Shown: positions 49,101-56,782 of the stretch, piece after piece
Layout: every line of letters starts with the position of its first letter
Numbering within the stretch: position 1 is the stretch's first letter
IMG/VR virus record: IMGVR_UViG_3300032018_000001
Coordinates: 1-64,000 of that record
Length of the DNA stretch: 64,000 bases
Direction: 5' to 3' (one strand)
DNA from: a virus
The notes under the pieces: model-generated
Told to the model about the DNA's origin: nothing
What the model saw: only the letters and a program-made list of their open reading frames with translations
The model's database searches: none
Program-made: the position numbers and the translations under genes

Positions 49101-50254
49101 ACACTGGAGTCCAAGGTCAAACTGGTGTTCAAGGCAACACAGGTTTACAGGGCAACACTGGAGTTCAGGGTAATACCGGAGTACAGGGCAATACAGGTTT
49201 ACAAGGTAATACTGGCGTACAAGGTAGCACCGGCGTGCAGGGTAGCACAGGTGTTCAGGGAAATACAGGTGTGCAGGGTATCCAGGGCAACACTGGTGTG
49301 CAGGGTATCCAGGGGAATACCGGTGTACAAGGAAGCCAAGGTAATACCGGCGTGCAGGGAATCCAAGGTCAGACTGGAACAGGAATACAAGGCCAAACCG
49401 GCGTGCAAGGAAGTCAAGGCAACACAGGTTTACAAGGTAATACCGGTACTCAAGGAATTCAGGGTATTACCGGAGGGACTATAGGTACACAAGGAAATAC
49501 TGGCGTTCAAGGAATCCAAGGAAATACTGGCGTTCAAGGAATCCAAGGAAATACCGGCGTGCAGGGAATTCAGGGTATTACTGGATTGTGGGGAAGAACA
49601 GGCGTGCAGGGAATTCAGGGTATTACTGGATTGTGGGGAAGAACAGGCGTGCAGGGAATTCAGGGTATTACCGGCGTGCAGGGCATTCAAGGCAATACAG
49701 GCGCAGGCATACAAGGCAGTACGGGTGTGCAGGGAATCCAAGGCATTACGGGAATCCAGGGTCAGACCGGTATACAAGGCATTACGGGTTTACGCGGCAA
49801 CACTGGCGTACAAGGCAATACTGGTGTACAAGGAGTTACTGGTTCCGCTGGAAATATAACACCAGCTGTGGGCTCTAATCTGTCCGGGTCAGGAACACAG
49901 TTTCCAGCAACAGCCGGTGAAACCTTTGCGGCCGGTGAACTGTCTTATTTTAAAAATGACGGAAATTACTACAAGGCTAAAGCGGATGTTATTTCCACCA
50001 TGCCGGTAGTATCTATTGCCGCGGCAGCAATAAATGCTTCAGCATCAGGCAACATGCAAGCTGTAGGATTTTATAGAAATGATGCGTGGAGCTGGACGGT
50101 GGCTGGTTTACTTTATGCTTCTGATACTACCGCAGGAGCAATAACACAAACTGCCCCCTCAGGCTCAGGAAATATTGTGCAGATAGTAGGCTATGCTTAT
50201 TCTGCTACTGTAATTTATTTTAATCCTGACCCTACATACATCACTCTTGTGTAG
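46187..50254 (+). CDS. Collagen-like tail fibre protein
   Basis: A 1355-residue structural protein. Residues 1-170 form a non-repetitive head domain. Residues about 171-683 and 850-1222 are Gly-X-Y collagen-like repeats dominated by GNTGVQG, GQTGVQG and GIQGNTG. A 165-residue beta-rich non-collagen domain (about 684-850, with GGDWEFDIWRF) interrupts them. A C-terminal domain of about 130 residues (from NITPAVGSNL) follows. Trimeric collagen-like fibres bind hosts. AGGAGGAAG precedes the ATG. Confidence 0.88.
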   Translation: MAIDTARVLSVLQALLADNMQKKIKAQQVRDFLVSVYGRWASKTIISADSPYSITKDDVALYIDATVDNTTALLPNDFVQNDNDIIIYIERTDLSIKNVTVACQAGYTIAQNGTSIKLDRQGAHVLLHKLGTVYHIVVDGRVGFSVTNPVQNDVLAYDSISKQFINVPNPGGGTQGQQGVTGIQGQTGVQGKTGPQGQQGHTGLGAPGIQGQTGMQGTTGARGIQGNTGLQGLTGVVGVQGQTGLQGMTGAEGEDGVTGVQGVTGPVGQTGVQGNTGVQGMQGHTGMQGLGIQGQTGLQGHTGIQGIKGNTGAQGVRGDTGVQGKQGTTGIGVQGNTGVQGRTGVQGNTGIGIQGETGVQGQTGPFGGPPGETGVQGTTGVAGARGITGIQGLQGTEGATGPQGNRGVTGVQGQTGVQGVQGQTGIQGHTGAQGRTGVQGDTGVAGETGIQGIEGHEGVQGNTGVQGIQGNTGVQGNTGVQGDTGAQGGTGLRGNTGVQGNTGIQGATGVQGNTGIQGVQGQTGVQGSIGVQGSTGVQGFQGNTGLQGNTGVQGIQGNTGQGLQGNTGVQGLQGNTGVQGIQGNTGVQGLQGNTGVQGNTGVQGNTGVQGATGVQGQTGVQGQTGLRGNTGVQGNTGLQGIQGNTGVQGTQGNTGIQGNTGVAGSTGVQGVQGVTGLQGFGGGATLFFDDAASDIGGYFSLLTDPNTIAEVQDDIFVNSGTGEVFGESYATAAGFPGRTVIPGGDWEFDIWRFVSSATGVTILNINVYKRATGGAETLLFVATTGKINDTTNTMQNITVTQPDFVVLATDRIVIKISATSTSGATRTASLTHNGTLHYSHVHTTLAVVGSQGITGIQGQTGVQGQTGLRGNTGVQGIQGNTGAGIQGSTGVQGIQGQTGMQGNTGVQGNTGVQGSTGLQGNTGTQGIQGNTGVQGIQGNTGVQGIQGNTGLQGNTGVQGIQGNTGVQGIQGNTGVQGQTGVQGNTGLQGNTGVQGNTGVQGNTGLQGNTGVQGSTGVQGSTGVQGNTGVQGIQGNTGVQGIQGNTGVQGSQGNTGVQGIQGQTGTGIQGQTGVQGSQGNTGLQGNTGTQGIQGITGGTIGTQGNTGVQGIQGNTGVQGIQGNTGVQGIQGITGLWGRTGVQGIQGITGLWGRTGVQGIQGITGVQGIQGNTGAGIQGSTGVQGIQGITGIQGQTGIQGITGLRGNTGVQGNTGVQGVTGSAGNITPAVGSNLSGSGTQFPATAGETFAAGELSYFKNDGNYYKAKADVISTMPVVSIAAAAINASASGNMQAVGFYRNDAWSWTVAGLLYASDTTAGAITQTAPSGSGNIVQIVGYAYSATVIYFNPDPTYITLV
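46700..48231 (+). repeat. Collagen-like repeat block 1
   Basis: About 510 codons of Gly-X-Y with many near-identical 9-, 18- and 27-base DNA units such as GGTAATACTGG and GTGCAAGG. These reflect internal expansion by recombination and slippage. Confidence 0.85.
48736..49852 (+). repeat. Collagen-like repeat block 2
   Basis: About 372 codons of the same GNTGVQG-type repeats, with exact long duplications (for example GGATTGTGGGGAAGAACAGG at two sites 45 bases apart, from about 49582). Confidence 0.85.
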
Positions 50255-50263
50255 AGGTATTGA

Positions 50264-50548
50264 ATGTCTTGCGAAGAAGTAAATGGAGCATTTGACCCGT
50301 TAGAGTTCAATGATGACTTTGACATTGGTGGATTTGTCGGCGAAGTCATCAGGATACTACGGCTAACAGGAGTAGCAACCGGAGCTTTAGTTTTTGCAGC
50401 ACAGGCTATAAAAAATGTTTTTATTCCGGGAACAGTGGTATTTGTTCAGGACATTGACGGAGAGGCTGAGAGAACAGAAAACATTACCGGCTCCATTTTG
50501 GATGTCGAAGATGTCAAACGATATGACAGGGACGATATTTGCCCTTAG
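50264..50548 (+). CDS. Hypothetical structural-region protein, 94 aa
   Basis: Follows the fibre gene by 9 bases. A hydrophobic middle (VIRILRLTGVATGALVFAAQAI) and acidic ends. It may be a small virion or assembly factor. Unrecognised. Confidence 0.5.
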   Translation: MSCEEVNGAFDPLEFNDDFDIGGFVGEVIRILRLTGVATGALVFAAQAIKNVFIPGTVVFVQDIDGEAERTENITGSILDVEDVKRYDRDDICP

Positions 50549-50557
50549 GAGGTTCAC

Positions 50558-50896
50558 ATGCTTTGCTCGATACCGGTAGTAGGTGAAATTGTTGTGTATC
50601 AAGGTGATGCTCTGGATGTTCAATTCACTGTCACATGGGAAAATGGAAGTCCGGTAGACCTTACAAATTTTGAAGCACGTTTTCGCGTGCTTGATACTTC
50701 GTTGCTGAAAGACTCTGTGAACATTGGTGACATCACCAAAGTTTTGCCTCTCACACAGGGAATTTTAATAGTGCATCTTCTGACCCCTGACACTATCGGC
50801 CTTACCAAAGGTTACGAGTATGTGTATAAGGCTGAGCTGTACGACATTCAGGGCAATGTTTACACGTTCAAAGAAACTGCGTTTAAAGTTTTGTGA
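50558..50896 (+). CDS. Baseplate/fibre-like beta-domain protein
   Basis: A 112-residue protein beginning with IVVYQGDALDVQFTVTW and GSPVDLTNFEARFRV, a pattern found in BppU-like baseplate and fibre proteins (Ig-like beta fold binding via a YQGD-type start). AGGAGG precedes the ATG. Likely a small tail component. Confidence 0.6.
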   Translation: MLCSIPVVGEIVVYQGDALDVQFTVTWENGSPVDLTNFEARFRVLDTSLLKDSVNIGDITKVLPLTQGILIVHLLTPDTIGLTKGYEYVYKAELYDIQGNVYTFKETAFKVL

Positions 50897-50902
50897 GCTG
50901 TC

Positions 50903-50911
50903 CGTATTAAT
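50903..50911 (+). promoter_or_regulatory. Phage-specific promoter box (CGTATTAAT)
   Basis: CGTATTAAT followed by GTATTGGAGG, 15 bases before the ATG at 50927. GGAGG serves as the ribosome binding site. Confidence 0.6.
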
Positions 50912-50926
50912 GTATTGGAGGGTGAA

Positions 50927-51091
50927 ATGAAATGTCCTACTATCGAAATAGTAATCTTGGCGGCTGCGGCAAAACACTTTGTCAATAAGAAGGGAAAGAA
51001 GACGCAGGAAGACCTTTGGCTTTCCAAGTGCGCCATGTCTGCTGCCGTAATGCTTTGGATTAAGACTCGCAGAAAGGCCAAACATGGGTAA
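50927..51091 (+). CDS. Small hypothetical protein, 54 aa
   Basis: A 54-residue basic protein (MKCPTIEIVILAAAAKHF). Overlaps the next gene by 8 bases. Unrecognised. Confidence 0.5.
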   Translation: MKCPTIEIVILAAAAKHFVNKKGKKTQEDLWLSKCAMSAAVMLWIKTRRKAKHG

Positions 51092-51317
51092 CAAACTTCC
51101 GTTAGCATTTGAATTTTTCTTCAAACTGTTCTTTGATTTCATTCTTAGATTTTTTCAATTCTGTGTTATTGACGCTGTGGCTGTAGTACCGGTAAACTAC
51201 TACTTAAAGTACGGATACCGTAGCTGCTTTCTCCATGCGCTAGGAGCGCAGGTTGTCATTTATTTTGGTATAACGTACATCAGTCTTCTTAAGGTTATGT
51301 GGAATAATCGCGGATAG
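51084..51317 (+). CDS. Small membrane protein, 77 aa
   Basis: A 77-residue protein with very hydrophobic stretches (FEFFFKLFFDFILRFFQFCVI and ALGAQVVIYFGITYISLLKV). Likely two transmembrane segments; could belong to lysis or membrane alteration, but nothing specific is visible. Confidence 0.55.
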   Translation: MGNKLPLAFEFFFKLFFDFILRFFQFCVIDAVAVVPVNYYLKYGYRSCFLHALGAQVVIYFGITYISLLKVMWNNRG

Positions 51318-51346
51318 CCCTTTCTGTTTCCCTTTTCCCTGCCCTG

Positions 51347-51373
51347 CCCCTCCCCCTTTGGGAGGGGTTTTTG
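51347..51373 (+). terminator. Rho-independent terminator
   Basis: CCCCTCCC pairs with GGGAGGGG across a five-base loop, followed by TTTTT. Strong. Confidence 0.92.
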
Positions 51374-51381
51374 TTTGTGGT

Positions 51382-51390
51382 CGTATTAAT
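51382..51390 (+). promoter_or_regulatory. Phage-specific promoter box (CGTATTAAT)
   Basis: CGTATTAAT followed by ATGGATATAAGGAG, 20 bases before the ligase ATG, immediately after a terminator. Confidence 0.62.
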
Positions 51391-51410
51391 ATGGATATAA
51401 GGAGATACTA

Positions 51411-53408
51411 ATGAATAGAATTCGTACCATTGACTTGCTGAAGCAGGCGGATGTAGCCTACTATAACAAAGCTGAGCCTGTTCTTGAGGATACAGAATAT
51501 ACGGAGCTTAAGGATAAGGCCCACGCTTTGTGGCCTGATGACGATTACTTTAAAACGGTAGGCGCTAAGCCTGAAGAAAAAAGTCCATGGGAGATTGTCA
51601 AGCACTCAATACCAATGGGCTCCATTGACAATATTAAAACGGAAAGCCCCAGCACCTTCATTCAGGACATTTTTACCAATACGAAAAAGTGGTGGACAAA
51701 ATTAGGCTGTCCTACGCTTCTGGCACAATACAAGCTGGACGGATTTTCTCTTAATCTTGAATACGTGCCAGCGGATACTGTGATGTCAGACGGCCCTTGT
51801 GATGAAAGCATGTTAATGAATGCTGTCATTCGCGGTGATGGTTTTGAAGGAGAGGACATTTTTAAGAATGCTATTGCCATTCAAGGAATAAAAACCAGCG
51901 GGCCTGCGGAAGTCAGGAATGTTCACTGTGAGGTTATACTTCCCAAAAAAGGCTTGGAGGTAGTCAATGAAATTCAGACACTGGCCAAAGACAAGCTTTA
52001 TGCGAATTGCAGGAATGCGGCTGCTGGCATAGCCCGGCGCTTTGACGGCAAATACTCTAAATTCCTGGCTGCTATACCGTTTGACATCATCCACGAAGGA
52101 AAGAGGCACGATAGCAATGCTATCAATCAATACAAAAAGGTTTTTGGCTTTGTCGAAACCGTCTTCATTGATACTTGGGAAGAGCTGGAGGCTTTTTACA
52201 AAGAGACGCTTGCTAAGCGTCCGGAGCTTCCGTATGACATTGACGGCATTGTTATAAAAGTGGATGACATGGCCCTTCGTAGCAAGGATAAGCCTGAGCT
52301 ACCGGAATGGTGCCGTGCCATGAAATTTCCCCCGGAAGAAAACAGTTTCAAGGTGGACACCCTTCGCTGGTACATTGGAAAGACTGGCAAGGCTACGCCT
52401 GTGGCTCACAACCATGTCGGTGTTCAGTTTCAGGCCAAGGTTATCCGTGAAGTCTCGCTTCACAACTACAATAAATTCTGCTTGCACAAGCTGGCCCCCG
52501 GCGATAAAATTTCTGTGGTCATTGCTGGGGATGTTATACCAAAGATTGAATCTGTGTTAGAGCGGTCAGGTCAGCCTATGTTTACTGCTCCCAAAAACTG
52601 CCCGGAGTGCGGGAGCTTGCTACAGGTGGATGAAAATTTCCTGTACTGCACCTCAGAAGGATGTCCCGGCCGCATAAAATCTCTTATCAGCGCCCACGTA
52701 AAAGAAATGAAGATTGAAGAGGTAGGCCCGGAGTTGATTGACAAGTTGTACAAGCTGGGACAGACCGGGGAAATAAAGTTCAATCACTTTCCTGACCTGT
52801 ACACGCTGACAACCAAAGACATCATGAGGCTGGAGGGCTACCAGGAAAAGTCTGCCATGACTGTCATAACCAATATTCACGCAAGGGTGGAGGTCTCCCT
52901 GGCTGTGTTTATTGCTTCTCTGGGTATTCCTGACATCGGTGCCAAAACCATTGAGAAGTTTGGCAATGTCAGCTTGGACGATTTATTCAAGATGTCTCTT
53001 GATAATATGCGTAAGATAGAAGGGATAGGCCCTACTACGGCTGCGAAAATTAAAGAAGGCTTGGATAACAGCTTTCTTTTAATAGGGCAGCTGTTCGGTA
53101 ACGGCATAAAAATAAAGAAAGTCAAAAGCGTCAAGGTGGACAGTGACCGGTTCAAAGGAAAGAGCTTCTGCTTCACCGGTGAATTTTTGTATATTAATGT
53201 AGACACTGGTAAGAACTATACGCGAGAAGAAGTGCAAGAATTGGTTATTAAGAATGGCGGCATTGTTAAATCCGGTGTTAGTAAAAAGCTTGATACTCTT
53301 GTTTTGGCTGATATGTTAAGTAGTAGCAATAAGGCTACTAAAGCAAAGCAGTGTGGTTGCGAGTTACTATCTGCTGAAGACTTTTTAAAAAGGGTGGGGG
53401 TATTGTGA
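51411..53408 (+). CDS. ligA: NAD-dependent DNA ligase (LigA)
   Basis: A full-length 665-residue ligase sealing nicks with NAD+. The catalytic lysine is K108 in KLDG; IRGDGFEGED and YDIDGIVIKVD follow. Then come an OB domain (LAPGDKISVVIAGDVIPKI), a four-cysteine zinc finger (CPECG and CTSEGCPG), helix-hairpin-helix repeats (KIEGIGPTTAAKI) and a C-terminal BRCT domain (KGKSFCFTGEF, GGIVKSGVSKK). Most phage ligases are ATP-dependent or small; a complete BRCT-containing LigA is less common. It has its own promoter box. Confidence 0.93.
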   Translation: MNRIRTIDLLKQADVAYYNKAEPVLEDTEYTELKDKAHALWPDDDYFKTVGAKPEEKSPWEIVKHSIPMGSIDNIKTESPSTFIQDIFTNTKKWWTKLGCPTLLAQYKLDGFSLNLEYVPADTVMSDGPCDESMLMNAVIRGDGFEGEDIFKNAIAIQGIKTSGPAEVRNVHCEVILPKKGLEVVNEIQTLAKDKLYANCRNAAAGIARRFDGKYSKFLAAIPFDIIHEGKRHDSNAINQYKKVFGFVETVFIDTWEELEAFYKETLAKRPELPYDIDGIVIKVDDMALRSKDKPELPEWCRAMKFPPEENSFKVDTLRWYIGKTGKATPVAHNHVGVQFQAKVIREVSLHNYNKFCLHKLAPGDKISVVIAGDVIPKIESVLERSGQPMFTAPKNCPECGSLLQVDENFLYCTSEGCPGRIKSLISAHVKEMKIEEVGPELIDKLYKLGQTGEIKFNHFPDLYTLTTKDIMRLEGYQEKSAMTVITNIHARVEVSLAVFIASLGIPDIGAKTIEKFGNVSLDDLFKMSLDNMRKIEGIGPTTAAKIKEGLDNSFLLIGQLFGNGIKIKKVKSVKVDSDRFKGKSFCFTGEFLYINVDTGKNYTREEVQELVIKNGGIVKSGVSKKLDTLVLADMLSSSNKATKAKQCGCELLSAEDFLKRVGVL

Positions 53409-54043
53409 GTAACGGCAGGCCTCTTGTTGATTTAATTGGCAAGACTTTTGGCAAGTTTACAGTTATTGGGGGCCCTGTCAGGTCACAGTGGAAAAGTAAA
53501 CGGCACTTATGGTTGTGCCGATGTTCCTGCGGTTGTGGAAAAGAAAAATTAGTATCTGGTGGTAATCTTGTTAGTGGTAAGGCCAGAGGGGGGCACATAA
53601 AACATGGATTTAAAAGACGGGATAAACAGCATCCGTTGTATGTGCTTTGGTCAAACATGAGAAATCGGTGTAATAATAAAAACGAAAAATCCTACCAATA
53701 TTACGGAGGGCGCGGCATTAAGGTTTGTTCAAGGTGGGATGATTTTGTCAATTTCAAGAATGACATGGGTAAGCGCCCATCTAAAACTTATTCTATTGAC
53801 AGAATAGATAATAGTGGTAATTATTGTCCTGAAAATTGTAGGTGGTCTACTGACGTTGAACAGGCTAATAACATGACAACAAATATTATGGTTTCCTATA
53901 AAGGAAAACGTATGACATTAAAGCAGTTTGCTGCTTGTGCTAATCTTCCCTACCCAAGAGTGCGGTTTCGTTATCATAAAGGTTTAAGTCTTAGTGAGAT
54001 AATAAAAACAAAATTGTACTTTAAGCGTGCGGGGATACTATGA
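53405..54043 (+). CDS. HNH-like homing endonuclease (YGGRGI/VCSRW family)
   Basis: A 212-residue paralogue of the gene at 9958 with the same order of motifs: FGKFTVIGGPV, CRCSCGCG, YYGGRGIKVCSRW, MGKRPSKTYSIDRID and NCRWST, then a helix-turn-helix tail. Start is GTG overlapping the ligase stop. AT-rich. It inserted just after the ligase gene and overlaps the following start by ATGA. Confidence 0.83.
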   Translation: MSNGRPLVDLIGKTFGKFTVIGGPVRSQWKSKRHLWLCRCSCGCGKEKLVSGGNLVSGKARGGHIKHGFKRRDKQHPLYVLWSNMRNRCNNKNEKSYQYYGGRGIKVCSRWDDFVNFKNDMGKRPSKTYSIDRIDNSGNYCPENCRWSTDVEQANNMTTNIMVSYKGKRMTLKQFAACANLPYPRVRFRYHKGLSLSEIIKTKLYFKRAGIL

Positions 54044-54300
54044 AAACAATACCGTTAAAGCGAAACATTGACAAAAAATATTTGCTTCACACCGGAAATC
54101 TTCTTAATGAGGATATTCGGTATTTTGAAGACAAGCTTGTTAAGGCGCTGGGTATTCCCAAAGGTGTACTTAAGCAATCTAAATTAATGTCAACGTCAGG
54201 CGCGTCTTATCTTCAATGGTGCATTAAGGATTTGAAACGCCTCCAGCTTCTGCGGGAGGCTCATGAGTTGTTGTATCAGCGTAAGCAGAGGGGTTACTGA
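54040..54300 (+). CDS. Hypothetical protein, 86 aa
   Basis: A basic helical protein (KRNIDKKYLLHTGNLL) unrecognised, coupled to the HNH gene by ATGA and to the next small gene by one base. Confidence 0.5.
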   Translation: MKTIPLKRNIDKKYLLHTGNLLNEDIRYFEDKLVKALGIPKGVLKQSKLMSTSGASYLQWCIKDLKRLQLLREAHELLYQRKQRGY

Positions 54301-54443
54301 TGAAAAAGTTGCTGCTTTACTTAAAGCATAAGCTGGGGTTTCACACGCGGGAGTGTGTTGTTCCCTGCTACAATGCTGACCGGGAAGACAAACACACCTG
54401 CAGGATTACCATGAAGGATTTTCCTAAGGACAAACTGAAATGA
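54300..54443 (+). CDS. Small hypothetical protein, 47 aa
   Basis: A 47-residue basic protein (MKKLLLYLKHKLGFHTREC). Its TGA stop is followed, in the same frame, by the reading frame of an HNH C-terminal remnant. Unrecognised. Confidence 0.5.
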   Translation: MKKLLLYLKHKLGFHTRECVVPCYNADREDKHTCRITMKDFPKDKLK

Positions 54444-54686
54444 ATAGTAGGCAGCTATTATGATAATGTTCAAGACTGTATTAAGAAGGGTAGAAGAGCG
54501 AGCACTAGAGGACACTGCAACGGAATGAGCAAACTAACAAATGGTAATATTATCAGGATACGACAGCTAAGAAAAAAAGGATTAAGCCAGTACCGTGTTG
54601 CTGAAATTATGGGTGTGAGTAGGAGTAACATTTATTTGATAGATAAGGGGATTACATGGAAGCACATAAAAAAAATTACAGCGTAA
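54444..54686 (+). pseudogene. Remnant of an HNH homing endonuclease (C-terminal part)
   Basis: This open frame reads DNVQDCIKKGRRASTRGHCN, then NIIRIRQLRKKGLSQYRVAEIMGVS and IDKGITWKHI, matching the C-terminal portion of the HNH genes at 538, 12468 and 61992. The zinc/HNH core is absent. A 53-residue product could still start at ATG 54525 with an intact helix-turn-helix. Its 3' end overlaps the next gene's start by 31 bases, like the intact copies. Confidence 0.7.
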
Positions 54687-56782
54687 GTCTCGCTATCATT
54701 GTCCGTAATTCCGCGGCTGTCATAGGCCGGTGTTTGGAATCTTTGAAAGGTTTACCGGATGAGATTATCATTGTGGATACCGGCTCTACGGATAACACCA
54801 AAGAAATAGTCAACAGCTTCATGGATGATGGTCTTATTGTAAAGTTGTATGACTTCAAATGGATAAACGATTTTTCAGCTGCGAGAAATTTTGCCTTTTC
54901 CAAATGCACAAAGGACTGGATTTTTTGGGTTGACTCTGATGACATTGTGAATCCTTTTGAGAAGAGAAAAATAGAAAACCTGGATTTGGCGCACACAGAC
55001 AAAGACCAGATTCTGTTTTTGTATGATTATGCCCAGGATGCTAAGGGTGAAACTCTCAGCACGTTCTACCGTGAGCGCATGCTGAGGAGGTCTGCTAATC
55101 CTACCTGGAAAGGTAAAATTCACGAATATATCCCGGCTGCAAATTACTCCAGAGAACAAATCATCATAACGCACAAACGGCAAAGCGGCGATAGCGCTGA
55201 AAGAAATATCAAGTTGCTACGTTCGGCCATTGAGTTTGAAGAAGATAAAGAGCTACTTGCTAGGTACTACTACTATATCGGCAAAGAGCTTTACGATGTG
55301 AAGGATTGGCCTGCCTACAAAAATCAGGATTACGAGAAAAAAGCAATGGCCTACTTTGCTAAGTTTTTAAGCATGGGGGGTTTGTGCTGGTGGGAGGATG
55401 CGGCTATTGCAGCTTTGCTGCTTGCTAAGTATTACTACGCTATTGATGAAGACCTTTTCATGGAATACCTGCTTAAAGCAATAAAGATTGATAGTACAAG
55501 AGCTGAACCGTACTACTACATGGGAATTTTCTATTCAGACAGGCAGAGGTGGGAACAGGCTATTCCCTGGTACTCCATGTGCGTTCAGGTTAAACCGGCC
55601 AGTGACCTTATGGCACCGCTGCTGGACTATGAAAAGGGATTCAACACTTGGTTGCCCTGTTTACAGCTTTGCTTGTGCTACAACGGCCTGGGTAAAATAA
55701 AAGAAGCCTATGACTGGAATGAAAAGGCTATCGCTTTTGGTTCTAAGGATAGCAGGCTATTTCATAATCGAGAAGCTTTAAGGAACGCTTTACCTTCCTT
55801 GGCTATAGCACCGGTACAACCTTCAAACAAAAAAAGCGCTGATAATCTGTTTTACATTAAGCACATAATGGATGGACAGGGTAAGAAATTGAATTTGGGA
55901 TGTGGTAGTAAGACCCTGCCTGGATACGAAAACGCTGACAATTTCAAGGCTGATTTTGTTGATGCTGTTTATAACCTGTACGACATTCCTTATGAGGATG
56001 GCACCATTTCTGAAGTATTATCAGAGCATGCACTTGAACATTTGGGTAAGGAGCTCGGAGAACGAGCAATAAAGGAATGGGCCCGCGTGCTACGGCCGGG
56101 CGGTCTCCTACACCTTAAGATTCCTGACCTTGCTTTGTGCATTAGCAACTATCTCACGGCTGATGTTGTCGGCGCGGCTGCTACTATTAATGGGTATCCC
56201 GCTAAGGAATGGCACAAGTACACTATTTATGGCATTCAGAAGTCGCAGGCCGGGGAGTCAGACCAGTCGCAGTATCACGTCTGGGGTTATTCAAAGAATG
56301 AAATACGAGACTTGCTATCATCGGCCGGTTTTGTTATTGACAGTTTGGAAAACTATGACGGCTGGGGAACGCCGTCTATCGAAATCAAAGCGCACAAAAA
56401 AGTAGCAGCCAAAAAAGTAGGCTGGTGGTATCCGGAGGACTGGGATTTCGGCCCCGTTAGAATACGTGCATTGAACATTGATAAGTGGCTAAAGGCCAAA
56501 GGTTATAATTCTGAAATAATAGCCAATGTTGAACAGGGGGCGCTTTGCGACATTGTGATAGTAGGCGACTTCAGTGAACACACACTTCAAGGAATAAAAG
56601 AATTAAGGAAGCGCGGTATCATTGTTATCTGTAACCTCTGCGAAGAGCTGCATCATGAAAGCGTGTATTCCGTGCTCAAGGAATGTGACACGGTAGTATG
56701 CTGCTCTACTAAGCTTGCGGAATGGGCCAAGCAGTACAGTGAGACAGTAACGGTGATTGAGGACGCCTATGAAACAAAGTAA
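54656..56782 (+). CDS. Multidomain GT2 - TPR - methyltransferase protein
   Basis: A 708-residue fusion. Residues 1-130 are a GT2 domain (IIVDTGSTDNTKEIV, FWVDSDDIVNPF as DxD). Residues about 190-370 are TPR-like helices (YYYIGKELYDV, AEPYYYMGIFYSDR). Residues about 415-585 are a class I methyltransferase (KLNLGCGSKTLPGYEN, LSEHALEHLG, ARVLRPGGLLHLKIPDL). The last 120 residues resemble one half of a GT-B fold. It likely builds or modifies a surface glycan. Start follows an HNH remnant. Confidence 0.8.
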   Translation: MEAHKKNYSVSLAIIVRNSAAVIGRCLESLKGLPDEIIIVDTGSTDNTKEIVNSFMDDGLIVKLYDFKWINDFSAARNFAFSKCTKDWIFWVDSDDIVNPFEKRKIENLDLAHTDKDQILFLYDYAQDAKGETLSTFYRERMLRRSANPTWKGKIHEYIPAANYSREQIIITHKRQSGDSAERNIKLLRSAIEFEEDKELLARYYYYIGKELYDVKDWPAYKNQDYEKKAMAYFAKFLSMGGLCWWEDAAIAALLLAKYYYAIDEDLFMEYLLKAIKIDSTRAEPYYYMGIFYSDRQRWEQAIPWYSMCVQVKPASDLMAPLLDYEKGFNTWLPCLQLCLCYNGLGKIKEAYDWNEKAIAFGSKDSRLFHNREALRNALPSLAIAPVQPSNKKSADNLFYIKHIMDGQGKKLNLGCGSKTLPGYENADNFKADFVDAVYNLYDIPYEDGTISEVLSEHALEHLGKELGERAIKEWARVLRPGGLLHLKIPDLALCISNYLTADVVGAAATINGYPAKEWHKYTIYGIQKSQAGESDQSQYHVWGYSKNEIRDLLSSAGFVIDSLENYDGWGTPSIEIKAHKKVAAKKVGWWYPEDWDFGPVRIRALNIDKWLKAKGYNSEIIANVEQGALCDIVIVGDFSEHTLQGIKELRKRGIIVICNLCEELHHESVYSVLKECDTVVCCSTKLAEWAKQYSETVTVIEDAYETK

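Noticed and set aside
47433-49484. Open + strand frames in other phases of the fibre gene (246 and 276 codons)
   Set aside because: They arise from the repetitive Gly-X-Y codon pattern and encode low-complexity lysine/valine-rich peptides; unlike the intein case, no domain or ribosome binding site supports them.
46700-49852. CRISPR-like array in the repeat region
   Set aside because: Repeats are short, in frame, variable in spacing and encode collagen-like Gly-X-Y; there are no constant repeats with unique spacers.
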